In this document: positions 35,610 to 44,823 of the stretch, piece after piece
How the letters are laid out: the number at the start of each line of letters is the position of its first letter
Numbering within the stretch: position 1 is the stretch's first letter
Source: [Mycobacterium] stephanolepidis
GTDB taxonomy: Bacteria > Actinomycetota > Actinomycetes > Mycobacteriales > Mycobacteriaceae
NCBI RefSeq assembly: GCF_002356335.1
Contig: NZ_AP018165.1
Location: 434,001-498,000, forward strand
DNA length: 64,000 bases
Direction: 5' to 3'
Made by a program: the position numbers and the translations under genes
The notes under the pieces: generated by a model
Told to the model about the DNA's origin: nothing
The model's database searches: none
The model's input: the letters and a program-made list of their open reading frames with translations, nothing else

Positions 35610-36812
35610 TCACCGTGTTGTCTGCTCTTCGCGGAGCCGCTCATCGCTGACGTGCTCGCCGATGGCCTTGGCGACGGCTTCGCCGGCGCGGCCCAGTAGC
35701 TCGCCGCGCTTGGCCTGCGCCCAGTCGTGCGAGATCTTGGCGGCGGTGAGCTGTCCCGTAAAATGTGGAATCACCTTGCGGGCGAACAGTTCATAGGATT
35801 TGAACGTGGCTTCTGGCGACGCCCAGTCGTGCCCTAGCATCAGGAATGTGCCGAAACCGCCCGACTTGTCGAGCAGGCCCTGAATGTAGTCGATGGCATC
35901 CTCGGGCGTCCCGATGCAGCAGTTCCCTTCGTCCACATAAGCCTTGACGAACTCGCGCGGGTCCGCCTGGGCGCCGTCTACTTCATTCGCAAGGGGCAGG
36001 ACCCCGACGGCACCGAAGTAGTGCGCGTAGTCCGGCAGACCGTACGTGCAGTCCTCGATGGCCTGCTCGCGTGTTTCGGCGAGGTGCATGATGCCGAGCA
36101 CCCGCCAACTGGACCGATCTGGTTCGGGATGCCCGTGGGTGGTCGCCTGCTCACGCACCACCTCCCAGGCATTTTCCAATGCCGCGAATCCACCGGGGAT
36201 CGATGCCGACAAGGACAGCAGCCCGGCGCCGAGCTTCCCGGCCAGCCGTGGCCCTGAAGGGGAAAACATTGCCGCGGTAAGGATTTCCGGATAGGGGTGG
36301 GTATAGGGACGCAGTTGCAGCTGCGCGTCCCGTAAAGTGAACCAGGATGTTTCGCGGGTGATGCGCTCCTCGGGCGCGGCGCGCAGCAGCGCCAGGATCG
36401 CCTCCAGCGACTCCTCCTGCATCTGGCGCTGGTCGAGCGGGTCGATGCCCATCATGTACGCGTCGGTGGGCAGCGCTCCTGGGCCGGTACCGAATATGAC
36501 GCGGCCCCGGGTGATGTGGTCCAACAGAATCCAGCGATCTACCACCATCAACGGGTGGTGGTAGGGCAGAGACACCACCCCGGTGCCCAGTCTGATGTGT
36601 TTGGTGCGCTCGGACGCGGTGGCAATGAAGACCTCGGGACAGGAGATCAACTCGTAGCCGCCGGAGTGATGCTCACCAAACCAGGCCTCGTCATAACCCA
36701 GCCGGTCCAGGGCCACCACCCGGTCCAGGTCGTACTCCAGTGCGGTGGTGGGGTTTTGGCCGACAGGATGAAACGGGGTGATGAAGGCGCCGAATCGCAA
36801 TGGGGTGCTCAT
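35610..36812 (-). CDS. Luciferase-like flavin-dependent monooxygenase (bacterial LLM class)
   Basis: The 400-residue protein has the TIM-barrel motifs of bacterial-luciferase-like enzymes: Y-D-E-A-W-F-G-E-H-H, L-G-T-G-V-V-S-L-P-Y-H-H-P, and R-G-R-V-I-F-G-T-G. It probably uses reduced FMN or F420. The partner oxidoreductase and substrate are unknown. Its ATG overlaps the stop of the epoxide hydrolase gene (ATGA). Confidence 0.9.
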   Translation of the reverse strand: MSTPLRFGAFITPFHPVGQNPTTALEYDLDRVVALDRLGYDEAWFGEHHSGGYELISCPEVFIATASERTKHIRLGTGVVSLPYHHPLMVVDRWILLDHITRGRVIFGTGPGALPTDAYMMGIDPLDQRQMQEESLEAILALLRAAPEERITRETSWFTLRDAQLQLRPYTHPYPEILTAAMFSPSGPRLAGKLGAGLLSLSASIPGGFAALENAWEVVREQATTHGHPEPDRSSWRVLGIMHLAETREQAIEDCTYGLPDYAHYFGAVGVLPLANEVDGAQADPREFVKAYVDEGNCCIGTPEDAIDYIQGLLDKSGGFGTFLMLGHDWASPEATFKSYELFARKVIPHFTGQLTAAKISHDWAQAKRGELLGRAGEAVAKAIGEHVSDERLREEQTTR

Positions 36813-37774
36813 CGTGCAACCTGCTGCAGGAATTCCAGCAGCGCGGCATTGACTTCGTCGGGCCGTTCCTGCTGAATCCAGTGTCCAGCGCCCTCGATCA
36901 GGATGTCACCGCGGTTATCGGTACGGTATTTCAGACTCCCCGCGTGGTCGGTGAAACCGAGAACGGGGTCGGCCGCGCCCGCGATGAATAAAGAGGGCAC
37001 AACGACATTGGCTCCGGCTAAGCGCTCGGTCAGCGCCCAGTTGCGATCGAAATTCCGGTACCAGTTCAGTCCTCCAGTGAACCCCGTGCGGGTGAATTCC
37101 GCGATGTAGTGGTCCAGTTCGGTCTGGCTCAGCCACTCGGGAAGCTCGCCGGGATCGGACATGCGCTCGATGAATCCGGCAGGGCCGGGTGCGATCATTT
37201 GGGCGCCGTCGGTATGGGCCATGCCTGCCAGCATGCGGCGCATCGTGGCGGTGGGATCACGGTTGAGATCGGCGTCTGCGACCCCCGGCTCCTGGAAGTA
37301 CAGGATGTAGAAGAAGTTGTCGCCGAACAGCTTTTTCCACGCCTGGGTGGGAGCCACCTGGCTACGCTGGGTGAAGGGAACCGACAGCCCGGCGACACCT
37401 TCGACGCGTTCGGGGACTGCGAGTGCGGTATGCCAGGTGACGACGGCGCCCCAGTCGTGCCCGATGAAGGTCGCCTTGCCGGCGCCCACCTCGTCCAGGA
37501 TGCCCAGCAGGTCATCGGACAACGCTTCGATGTTGTAGTCATCGATGTGCGCCGGTGAACTCGACCTGCCGTAACCCCGCTGGTCGGGGGCGATCACGTG
37601 ATATCCGGCGGCGGCGAGTGCCCGAATCTGGTGGCGCCAGGAGTAGGCCAACTCGGGGAAGCCATGGGCCAGAAGGACTACCGGCTGGCCCTGCTCACCC
37701 GCCTCGACGATGCGCAGGTGCACCCCGTTCGTGGCGATGTCACGTTCCCGGATATCCACAGCGGCATCGGTCAT
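36809..37774 (-). CDS. Alpha/beta-hydrolase, epoxide hydrolase-like
   Basis: The 321-residue protein has the oxyanion motif H-G-F-P-E at 38-42, the nucleophile Asp 107 in G-H-D-W-G-A, and the catalytic His in G-A-G-H-W. An Asp nucleophile in H-D-W-G with a cap domain is the pattern of epoxide hydrolases and some dehalogenases. It heads a three-gene operon with a luciferase-like oxidoreductase and an alcohol dehydrogenase, which could together process an oxygenated lipid or terpenoid. Confidence 0.9.
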   Translation of the reverse strand: MTDAAVDIRERDIATNGVHLRIVEAGEQGQPVVLLAHGFPELAYSWRHQIRALAAAGYHVIAPDQRGYGRSSSPAHIDDYNIEALSDDLLGILDEVGAGKATFIGHDWGAVVTWHTALAVPERVEGVAGLSVPFTQRSQVAPTQAWKKLFGDNFFYILYFQEPGVADADLNRDPTATMRRMLAGMAHTDGAQMIAPGPAGFIERMSDPGELPEWLSQTELDHYIAEFTRTGFTGGLNWYRNFDRNWALTERLAGANVVVPSLFIAGAADPVLGFTDHAGSLKYRTDNRGDILIEGAGHWIQQERPDEVNAALLEFLQQVAR

Positions 37775-37800
37775 CAGCGCATTCTCACCTTCTGAGGGTG

Positions 37801-37818
37801 GTCAACAGCGTTGTTGTC
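37801..37818. promoter_or_regulatory. Near-perfect inverted repeat upstream of the epoxide hydrolase operon
   Basis: GTCAACA-GCGT-TGTTGTC has six of seven arm positions matched and lies 27 bases before the operon's first codon. The size and symmetry suit a TetR-type operator, and a TetR gene lies 1.1 kb away at 38929. The binding protein is not known; the link is an inference. Confidence 0.4.
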
Positions 37819-37989
37819 GCTTCTTCGCCGGGCAGGCTCATCAGCGTTGTGATTGCCACTAAACCACAACACGTAATCGGCGACCAGCACGCCGATTGCC
37901 GTTCACACCGGAGCGGCCGAAGGCGCTCGGCTCCGAACCCATGTTGTGCACGCGGGTGTTCGGAATATTAGACATTCTGGCGATCTTGT

Positions 37990-38006
37990 CGGTGAATGAA
38001 TCACCG
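37990..38006 (-). terminator. Hairpin downstream of the Coq4-like gene
   Basis: CGGTGA and TCACCG pair perfectly around the loop ATGAA, about 42 bases after the stop of the Coq4-like gene. There is no T-run, as is common for mycobacterial terminators. The rest of the 273-base gap between 37775 and 38047 holds only the inverted repeat at 37801 and no gene. Confidence 0.4.
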
Positions 38007-38047
38007 AGGATCGTGCATGGGGCGAATCGTGTTGATTCGGTGGCGAT

Positions 38048-38866
38048 TCAGGCCGCGATAGGGCCTGCGGAGAGGATGTGCTCGTAGTTCCAGGGGGTCG
38101 GCGGGTTGATTGAAGGCGGTGTCCATTCGGTGGTCCACCTACCCTGCGGATGCGCCACCTCGACCGGGCTCACCCCCAGCACCGACTGGGCCTCGCGATA
38201 GGGCAGTTCGAGTAGCTCCTCCCAGGGCGCGGCCATCAGCAGGTCGGCACGACGGCCGCGCTCCACCGCCTGGCGGTAGTAGCGGAGTTTGAACGGCGCT
38301 GAAGCGCCCGGCAGGGTGAGGGCGCCGAACATCCCGAGCTTCTCCAGTGGGCCTGCGGGTTCCATTTGTCCGCAATGGAATCCGATGTTGGCCATTTCGC
38401 CGGCGATGTCGGGACCGTAGCCGCCGATGGTGTGGAACATGTCATGAAGGGCAGTGCCCCTGATGATCATGTAGTAGAAGTCCTCGTCCCAGTTGTTCTT
38501 CTCGGCGATCGGCCTGATGATGTTCGCTTCGCCGAAGACGCCTGCGTCGAGTTTGTTGGTGTTCAGGAACGACAGGTAGGCGTGCCCCAGGCTGCCGAAT
38601 GGCAGGGAATTCAGATACTCCACATCGTTGAGTACGGCTAGCAGGTCTGGTTTGTGCTTGAACAGCTTTCGGCCATTCGGATGGGCCCGCACCTGATAGT
38701 AGGAACGTGCGAAGACGGGCGCCTCCATGCCGAGGAACGCCTCATAGATGTCGCCGTGGTACTTGGCATCAATCAGCATGCGCCAAGCCCTCAGCCAGGG
38801 CGTCCACGTCGTGCGGTCTGGTACGACACCGCCGGGATTAGAGTATTTGGCCAGGTCGGTTTGCAT
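38048..38866 (-). CDS. Coq4-like protein
   Basis: The 272-residue protein carries the Coq4 zinc motif exactly: His 141, Asp 142, His 145 and Glu 157 in the spacing H-D-x-x-H-x11-E, inside an all-helical protein with hydrophobic surface stretches. In eukaryotes and proteobacteria Coq4 acts in ubiquinone ring modification. Mycobacteria make menaquinone, so a different lipid-like substrate is likely. It neighbours an epoxide hydrolase operon and a divergent TetR regulator. ATG 38866 is fixed by a promoter whose -10 ends seven bases upstream; the in-frame ATG at 38884 would lie upstream of the transcript start. Confidence 0.78.
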   Translation of the reverse strand: MQTDLAKYSNPGGVVPDRTTWTPWLRAWRMLIDAKYHGDIYEAFLGMEAPVFARSYYQVRAHPNGRKLFKHKPDLLAVLNDVEYLNSLPFGSLGHAYLSFLNTNKLDAGVFGEANIIRPIAEKNNWDEDFYYMIIRGTALHDMFHTIGGYGPDIAGEMANIGFHCGQMEPAGPLEKLGMFGALTLPGASAPFKLRYYRQAVERGRRADLLMAAPWEELLELPYREAQSVLGVSPVEVAHPQGRWTTEWTPPSINPPTPWNYEHILSAGPIAA

Positions 38867-38873
38867 GCAATTG

Positions 38874-38901
38874 ATAATAGGCAAATCTATAAAAGTGTCA
38901 A
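38874..38901 (-). promoter_or_regulatory. Predicted leaderless promoter of the Coq4-like gene
   Basis: On the minus strand TTGACA (38896-38901) and TATTAT (38874-38879) are 16 bases apart, close to the consensus. Transcription would begin at or next to the A of the ATG at 38866. The 62-base gap to the divergent TetR gene is strikingly A/T-rich and is the probable operator region. Confidence 0.6.
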
Positions 38902-38928
38902 TATATTACCTGAGGAGGTGGCTGCGGG

Positions 38929-39591
38929 GTGGTTCGTAAGAGTGAGGGCGAGAGCAAGGTTTCACGTGGACGCGGCAGACCGCCGGGCGGTGGTAACACC
39001 GCCCAGCAGGCGCAGGCGCAGCTTCTTGATGCTGCGGAGCGGCTGTTCATCGAGCGCGGATACGGCGCATCCACGATGGAAGCCATTGCGCGGGAAGCCG
39101 GATACAGCCGAGCGGTGGTGTATCGGCATTTCCGGAACCGGGACGATCTGATGGATGCCCTGGTGGTCCGCGCGACGATGAGTGAGATCACCAACATGAT
39201 CGGTCGACTTATCGTGCTCAAGGACCTGGCCGAGATCATTCCGGAATCGATGGTGATCGTTTCCGTGGAGGTCGGCGCCAATCCGCTACTGCGCGTGCTG
39301 GCGGACCGCGATGATCGCGGCACGGTCGCCTCGTTGATTGTCAACGCGCCCCATCTCATCGACCTGTTGACCTCGTTGTACGCAGGTGTGTTCAGCACCC
39401 GGATGGCGGAGGTGCGGCAAGGTGTACGGCCCGAGGACGCCGCGCGGTACGTGCTGTCGGTGGCGCTTTCCCTGCTCCTCGGGCTCATCCCGGGAACCGA
39501 TAATCCGGAGCAGGTTCGGCGCTATGTCAGGGTTTTCGTGTTGCCCACGTTGCTCGCCAACCCACCGGCGCCGGAGGCCGTGTTCGTCTAG
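38929..39591 (+). CDS. TetR family transcriptional regulator
   Basis: The 220-residue protein has the TetR helix-turn-helix at about 30-75: L-L-D-A-A-E-R-L-F-I-E-R-G-Y, S-T-M-E-A-I-A-R-E-A-G and V-V-Y-R-H-F-R-N-R-D-D-L. GTG 38929 follows GAGGAGG. It is divergent from the Coq4-like gene across 62 A/T-rich bases, so it most likely controls that gene and itself, and perhaps the epoxide hydrolase operon. The ligand is unknown. Confidence 0.9.
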   Translation: MVRKSEGESKVSRGRGRPPGGGNTAQQAQAQLLDAAERLFIERGYGASTMEAIAREAGYSRAVVYRHFRNRDDLMDALVVRATMSEITNMIGRLIVLKDLAEIIPESMVIVSVEVGANPLLRVLADRDDRGTVASLIVNAPHLIDLLTSLYAGVFSTRMAEVRQGVRPEDAARYVLSVALSLLLGLIPGTDNPEQVRRYVRVFVLPTLLANPPAPEAVFV

Positions 39592-41216
39592 CGGGCGGCG
39601 GTCCGAGCCCTGATGAGATCGATGACAATGTTGGGGATCTCATCCGCGCTGCGTGCGACGCGACTGCCGCCACCCGGGGTGGCATCCGAAATCTGTTTAA
39701 GCACAGCGGCATCGGCATCCTCTGTGATGCCGAGGGTGATGAGCACAACGGGCCGTGCGGCGTCTTGCTCTTTCTTCAATGTCGCGAGCAATCGGTCCAA
39801 GGAAATGCCGTTCGGATCCTCGTTCGCGCCGTCGGTGATGATCACCACGCTGTTGACGTAGTGCGGGTCGTATGTCGACTGGACCTTGCGGAACGCCGCG
39901 AGTGTGGTGTCGTACAAGCCGGTTCCACCGCCGACGAGGGCGTCCAGGCCGTGGCCCTCGTCCGCGAGGAGCTGACGTTGGGACCTATCGCCCACCTTCT
40001 CGTCGAGCGTGCGGATGGGTAGCAGGTCTTTCCAGTCCTGTCCCGGCCCGCCCTTGTCGATCGAGAAGGCCCACAGCCCGATCTGTGCGTTCTCGGGGAA
40101 CAGCGGAAGCCCGTTGTCGATCGCCTGGCTCAACAGACCGACACGGGTGGTCTGCCCGGCGGAGAACTTCATCGAGCCGGAGACATCGAGAACGGCAAGC
40201 ATTCGAGAAGGCAAGGCCAGCATCGCGTATCGGCGCATCGCGGTGTCGAGCGCGGTCAGGTCGTTCACGGTCAGTGTCTCGATCCTGCCCAACCCCTTGC
40301 CCCCCGGCGGCGCGAAGTCCGGTCCGCGGAATCCCGCACTCGTCAAGGCATCTGCACCGTTGCCGCCGGTCAGTCGCTCTGCAAGAGCTTCCCCTGCCTG
40401 CTTGGCCTTCGCATGTCGATCATTGGCGGCCTCGGTCACCGCTATCGGATAGTTCAGGGCCGGAGCGCCCGTCGTGGGAACGACGGCGGTGAGCTTTGTG
40501 TCGGGATGTTTGGCGTTGAAGTCGATGAGTTGTTGTTCGGTGGAGACTGCCAGGCCGCCTGTCTTGGCCACCTCGCTCAGCCGTTCCTCGGCGCTGCTCT
40601 GCTTGGTATTGGTCAGCTGTGACTGCGCGATGGGAACGAGTGCCGCGGTGATGGCATTGGGATCACTCTTTCCCTGTTCGGCCTCGGCGAGCGCGCCCAC
40701 CACGGCGTCGTCGAGTGGATTACCGATCCGCAGTGCGGGCTGCTTCAACACGCTCAGCCAGGAGTCGAATGTCGGTGTCTCGCCCTGTTTGGCGGCCACC
40801 ACAATGGGGGTTCTGGCCACCGACTGGCTCGCCGAATCCAAGGCGGACCCGGTGGCCCGCATCTGTCTCGCCAACCAGATAGACGAATCTGGGAGCCACA
40901 ACGCGGGCGCACCCCCGGGCTTGCCGAGCGTCGCTGCTGTTGCCGCGGAGGGTTTCGCGTCCACGGTGAGTTTTGTGCAGCCGAGTTCTTTGGCGCTCGC
41001 GCCGTCAAGCGCCTTCGAGACGGCCGGCGCGATGGCCGGGTCGGCGGCCACCGCGAAGGCTGCGATGTCTGTACATCGTCCGGAGAACTTCTTGTATGCG
41101 AAGAACCCGATACCGCCGAGCAGGATGGCAATTGCCGCCAGTGCGATCCACTTGGGCAGACTCGTACGGCCCGACTGTTGTCTTCTGCGATTGCGTTCAC
41201 TGTGGCGACCGGGCAT
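39588..41216 (-). CDS. Membrane-anchored protein with substrate-binding-like and von Willebrand A domains
   Basis: The 542-residue protein has a basic N-terminus, one transmembrane helix (about 22-45), then a region like the extracellular solute-binding fold (about 50-300), and a C-terminal VWA domain with the metal-ion site D-V-S-G-S from Asp 344 and a later I-T-D-G-A-N. Such proteins face the periplasm and bind protein or metal ligands. ATG 41216 is chosen with AGAGG upstream; the longer frame to 41519 overlaps the divergent lipoprotein gene. It overlaps the end of the TetR gene by four bases. Confidence 0.82.
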   Translation of the reverse strand: MPGRHSERNRRRQQSGRTSLPKWIALAAIAILLGGIGFFAYKKFSGRCTDIAAFAVAADPAIAPAVSKALDGASAKELGCTKLTVDAKPSAATAATLGKPGGAPALWLPDSSIWLARQMRATGSALDSASQSVARTPIVVAAKQGETPTFDSWLSVLKQPALRIGNPLDDAVVGALAEAEQGKSDPNAITAALVPIAQSQLTNTKQSSAEERLSEVAKTGGLAVSTEQQLIDFNAKHPDTKLTAVVPTTGAPALNYPIAVTEAANDRHAKAKQAGEALAERLTGGNGADALTSAGFRGPDFAPPGGKGLGRIETLTVNDLTALDTAMRRYAMLALPSRMLAVLDVSGSMKFSAGQTTRVGLLSQAIDNGLPLFPENAQIGLWAFSIDKGGPGQDWKDLLPIRTLDEKVGDRSQRQLLADEGHGLDALVGGGTGLYDTTLAAFRKVQSTYDPHYVNSVVIITDGANEDPNGISLDRLLATLKKEQDAARPVVLITLGITEDADAAVLKQISDATPGGGSRVARSADEIPNIVIDLIRARTAAR

Positions 41217-41346
41217 GACTGGACCTCTTCGTTCTCGGCCGCACGCAGACCTGGTGCCCGCGTCGTGAGGCTCGGGTGATAGTACCGTGAACAAGATCAC
41301 GCTCTGGTGGCCTGAGCAGGCACTTGACGGGTACGGAAGGGGGAAT

Positions 41347-41775
41347 ATGCGGGTATTGGTGGGGGTGATGTGCTGTGCCCTGTTAGCTGGGTGTTCGGCA
41401 TTCACATTCGGTGACGACCCGGTCGAGGTACCGCTCGCCGAGGCCGAGGATTTCGGGCGGATTGACGTCCCGGACGGCGTTGCGGTGCTGAAGGTGATGC
41501 GGACGCACTTCCAGGACACGCTCTACGCGGTGGCCTTGCGGGCCACGTCACGGGAGGCGGAGATGATGCTGCGGAATTCGAAGTTCACCGAGCCGTTCCG
41601 CCCCGTGCAGGACCCGGCGACCCTCAGTGCGATCGCGGGTCCTCCGTTGTCCAGCGCCACGAACGTCAAAGAGGCCCAAGACCATGTGGAGAAGCCGTGG
41701 GTTTATCGCAACATTGTCCAAGACGTCAGGTCACCCGATGAGGTCCACCTGCATATCAGCCTGTTCAACACCTAG
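41347..41775 (+). CDS. Small lipoprotein of unknown function
   Basis: The 142-residue product starts M-R-V-L-V-G-V-M-C-C-A-L-L-A-G-C, a clear lipoprotein signal with lipobox L-L-A-G-C. The mature domain has no recognised family. ATG 41347 is preceded by a purine-rich GAAGGGGGA; an in-frame start at 41287 would place 20 polar residues before the signal and is unlikely. It lies just upstream of ftsH, divergent from the VWA protein gene. Confidence 0.75.
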   Translation: MRVLVGVMCCALLAGCSAFTFGDDPVEVPLAEAEDFGRIDVPDGVAVLKVMRTHFQDTLYAVALRATSREAEMMLRNSKFTEPFRPVQDPATLSAIAGPPLSSATNVKEAQDHVEKPWVYRNIVQDVRSPDEVHLHISLFNT

Positions 41776-41936
41776 CCCTCTAGTGAGCCTGGGGACTACC
41801 TCCGTTTTCTCCCTCGGCGTAGTGCGCGCCAGAGATGCGAACATGCAGGTGAGGTAGCCTGAGAGTTCATTACGTATGCCTATGGCCTGCCCCATGACGA
41901 CGGAAGGACCGGGCCGCTGACCGCGGCCGACGCTGT

Positions 41937-44207
41937 ATGAACCGGACAAACGTGTTTCGCACCCTGGGCGTCATCGTGGTGGTGCTGCTGCTGGGGTGGT
42001 CGTTCTTCTACTTCGGCGACGACACCCGAGGTTACAAACCCGTGGACACCACGGTCGCGATCAAGCAGATCGACACCGACAACGTCAAGAGCGCTCGCAT
42101 CGACGACCGTGAGCAGCAGCTGCGACTGGACCTCAAGTCCGGCAACGGTGATACCGAGGGCAAGGACAAGGTCATCACCAAGTACCCGACCGGGTACGGA
42201 GTGCCGCTGCTGGAGAAGCTGAACGGCAAGGGCGCGGCCGTCAGTACGACGGTGAACCAGGGCAGCATCCTGGGATCGCTGCTGCTGTACCTACTGCCGG
42301 TGATCCTGCTGGTGGTGCTGTTCTTCGCGTTCAGCCGCATGCAGTCCGGTGGACGTGGCATGGGCTTCGGTTTCGGTAAGTCACGGGCCAAGCAGCTGTC
42401 CAAAGACATGCCGAAGACGACCTTCGCCGACGTGGCCGGGGTCGACGAGGCTGTGGAAGAGCTCTACGAGATCAAGGATTTCCTGCAGAACCCGTCGCGG
42501 TATCAGGCGCTCGGGGCGAAGATCCCGCGCGGTGTGCTGCTCTATGGCCCGCCGGGTACCGGTAAGACGCTGCTGGCCCGCGCGGTCTCCGGCGAGGCCG
42601 GAGTGCCGTTCTTCACCATCTCCGGTTCGGATTTCGTGGAAATGTTTGTGGGCGTGGGTGCTTCGCGCGTACGTGACCTGTTTGAGCAGGCCAAGCAGAA
42701 CAGCCCCTGCATCATCTTCGTCGACGAGATCGACGCCGTGGGCCGGCAGCGCGGTGCGGGTCTGGGAGGCGGGCACGACGAGCGCGAGCAGACCCTCAAC
42801 CAGCTGTTGGTCGAGATGGACGGCTTCGGCGACCGGCAGGGCGTCATCCTCATCGCCGCGACCAACCGTCCCGACATCCTTGACCCGGCGCTACTGCGCC
42901 CCGGTCGTTTTGACCGGCAGATCCCGGTGTCGAGCCCCGATCTGGCCGGTCGCAAGGCCGTGCTCAAGGTCCATTCTGCGGGCAAGCCGTTCGGTCCGGA
43001 CGTCGACTTCGACGGGTTGGCCAAGCGCACCGTGGGCATGTCCGGTGCCGACCTGGCCAATGTCATCAACGAGGCCGCGCTGCTCACCGCACGTGAGAAC
43101 GGCACCGTCATCACTGCCGCGGCGCTGGAGGAATCCGTCGACCGGGTTGTCGGCGGTCCGCGCCGCAAGGGGCGCATCATCAGCGAGCACGAAAAGAAAA
43201 TCACCGCCTATCACGAGGCCGGGCACACCCTGGCGGCGTGGGCGATGCCGGATATCGAGCGGGTGTACAAGGTCACCATCCTGGCGCGCGGGCGCACGGG
43301 CGGGCATGCCATCGCGGTACCCGAGGACGACAAGGGTCTGGCCACCAGGTCCGAGATGATTGCGCAGCTGGTGTTCGCCATGGGCGGCCGTGCCGCCGAG
43401 GAACTCGTGTTCCGCGAGCCGACCACCGGCGCGGTGTCCGATATCGAGCAGGCCACCAAGAAGGCTCGCGCCATGGTCACGGAGTTCGGCATGAGCGCCA
43501 AGCTCGGCGCCGTGCGCTACGGCACCGAACACGGCGACCCTTTCCTGGGACGAACCATGGGCACGCAGCCGGACTACTCCCATGAGGTTGCTCGCGAAAT
43601 CGATGAGGAGGTGCGCAATCTCATCGAAGCCGCGCATACCGAGGCGTGGGCCATCCTCACCGAGTACCGAGATGTGCTGGACACGTTGGCCGGTGAGCTG
43701 CTGGAGAAGGAAACCGTGGTCCGCAAGGATCTGGAGGAGATCTTCAAGGACGTGCAGCGTCGTCCACGATTGACCATGTTCGACGACTTCGGAGGCCGGA
43801 TTCCGTCCGATAAGCCCCCCATCAAGACTCCGGGTGAGCTCGCCATCGAACGTGGTGAACCCTGGCCTCCTCCGGTCCCCGAGCCCGCGTTCAAGAAGGC
43901 CATCGCCGAGCAAGCGGCCGCTGCGGTGCCCACGAATGGCGCGCCGTCTGTACCGAATGGTCAAGGCGGTCAACCGGTTCCGCCAGGAAGCCATCCGGGT
44001 CAACCGTCGGGTACCAACTACGGCGCACCCGCGGGCTGGTACGCACCCGGCTGGCCTCCCCAGGGGCAGCCTCCGTACCCGCAGCCGGGTTATCCGCCGC
44101 AGGGACACGCTCCATACCCACCGCATGTCCCGCAGCCCTACCCGTATCCGGTGCCGACTCCGCATCAGCAGCCGGCTCCGGATGAGGGCAGCGAGAGCAA
44201 GAGCTGA
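41937..44207 (+). CDS. ftsH: ATP-dependent zinc metalloprotease FtsH
   Basis: The 756-residue membrane protease has two N-terminal transmembrane helices (about 5-25 and 115-135), Walker A GPPGTGKT at 204-211, Walker B I-I-F-V-D-E-I-D, and the zinc motif HEAGH at 426-430. The last 120 residues are a Pro/Gly/Tyr/Gln-rich tail typical of mycobacterial FtsH. It degrades misassembled membrane and regulatory proteins. It opens a co-directional run with the folate genes, separated from folE by one base. Confidence 0.97.
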   Translation: MNRTNVFRTLGVIVVVLLLGWSFFYFGDDTRGYKPVDTTVAIKQIDTDNVKSARIDDREQQLRLDLKSGNGDTEGKDKVITKYPTGYGVPLLEKLNGKGAAVSTTVNQGSILGSLLLYLLPVILLVVLFFAFSRMQSGGRGMGFGFGKSRAKQLSKDMPKTTFADVAGVDEAVEELYEIKDFLQNPSRYQALGAKIPRGVLLYGPPGTGKTLLARAVSGEAGVPFFTISGSDFVEMFVGVGASRVRDLFEQAKQNSPCIIFVDEIDAVGRQRGAGLGGGHDEREQTLNQLLVEMDGFGDRQGVILIAATNRPDILDPALLRPGRFDRQIPVSSPDLAGRKAVLKVHSAGKPFGPDVDFDGLAKRTVGMSGADLANVINEAALLTARENGTVITAAALEESVDRVVGGPRRKGRIISEHEKKITAYHEAGHTLAAWAMPDIERVYKVTILARGRTGGHAIAVPEDDKGLATRSEMIAQLVFAMGGRAAEELVFREPTTGAVSDIEQATKKARAMVTEFGMSAKLGAVRYGTEHGDPFLGRTMGTQPDYSHEVAREIDEEVRNLIEAAHTEAWAILTEYRDVLDTLAGELLEKETVVRKDLEEIFKDVQRRPRLTMFDDFGGRIPSDKPPIKTPGELAIERGEPWPPPVPEPAFKKAIAEQAAAAVPTNGAPSVPNGQGGQPVPPGSHPGQPSGTNYGAPAGWYAPGWPPQGQPPYPQPGYPPQGHAPYPPHVPQPYPYPVPTPHQQPAPDEGSESKS

Positions 44208-44208
44208 T

Positions 44209-44823
44209 ATGAACTCGCCCGAGACGGCCGAGCGTAACGGCCAGCCGGCAGGTCACGTCTTCGACCAGGCGCGTGCCGAGGCGGCGGTCCGTGAGCTGCT
44301 CTTAGCGGTTGGTGAGGACCCCGACCGGCATGGGCTGGTGGACACGCCCGCCCGTGTGGCGCGCGCATACAAGGAGATATTCGCCGGTCTCTACACCGAC
44401 CCGGACACGGTGTTGAACACCACCTTTGACGAACAGCACGACGAGTTGGTGCTGGTGAAATCGATACCGATGTATTCGACATGTGAACATCACCTGGTGT
44501 CGTTTCACGGTGTTGCACACGTCGGGTACATCCCCGGCAAGCATGGCCGGGTTACCGGACTATCGAAAATTGCTCGGCTGGTTGATCTTTACGCAAAACG
44601 ACCTCAGGTGCAGGAGCGGTTGACGGCGCAGATCGCCGACGCGCTGGTGCGCAAGTTGGAGCCGCGCGGCGTGATCGTCGTGGTCGAAGCCGAGCATTTG
44701 TGTATGGCCATGCGTGGTGTGCGCAAGCCCGGGGCGACAACAACCACCTCCGCGGTGCGGGGCCAGTTCAAGAGTGACGCCGCCTCGCGGGCCGAGGTTC
44801 TCGACCTGATGATGAGGGCATGA
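44209..44823 (+). CDS. folE: GTP cyclohydrolase I
   Basis: The 204-residue protein has the zinc ligands and active-site motifs S-T-C-E-H-H and H-L-C-M-A-M-R-G. It converts GTP to 7,8-dihydroneopterin triphosphate, the first step of folate synthesis. ATG 44209 lies one base after the ftsH stop. The stop overlaps the folP start (ATGA). Confidence 0.97.
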   Translation: MNSPETAERNGQPAGHVFDQARAEAAVRELLLAVGEDPDRHGLVDTPARVARAYKEIFAGLYTDPDTVLNTTFDEQHDELVLVKSIPMYSTCEHHLVSFHGVAHVGYIPGKHGRVTGLSKIARLVDLYAKRPQVQERLTAQIADALVRKLEPRGVIVVVEAEHLCMAMRGVRKPGATTTTSAVRGQFKSDAASRAEVLDLMMRA

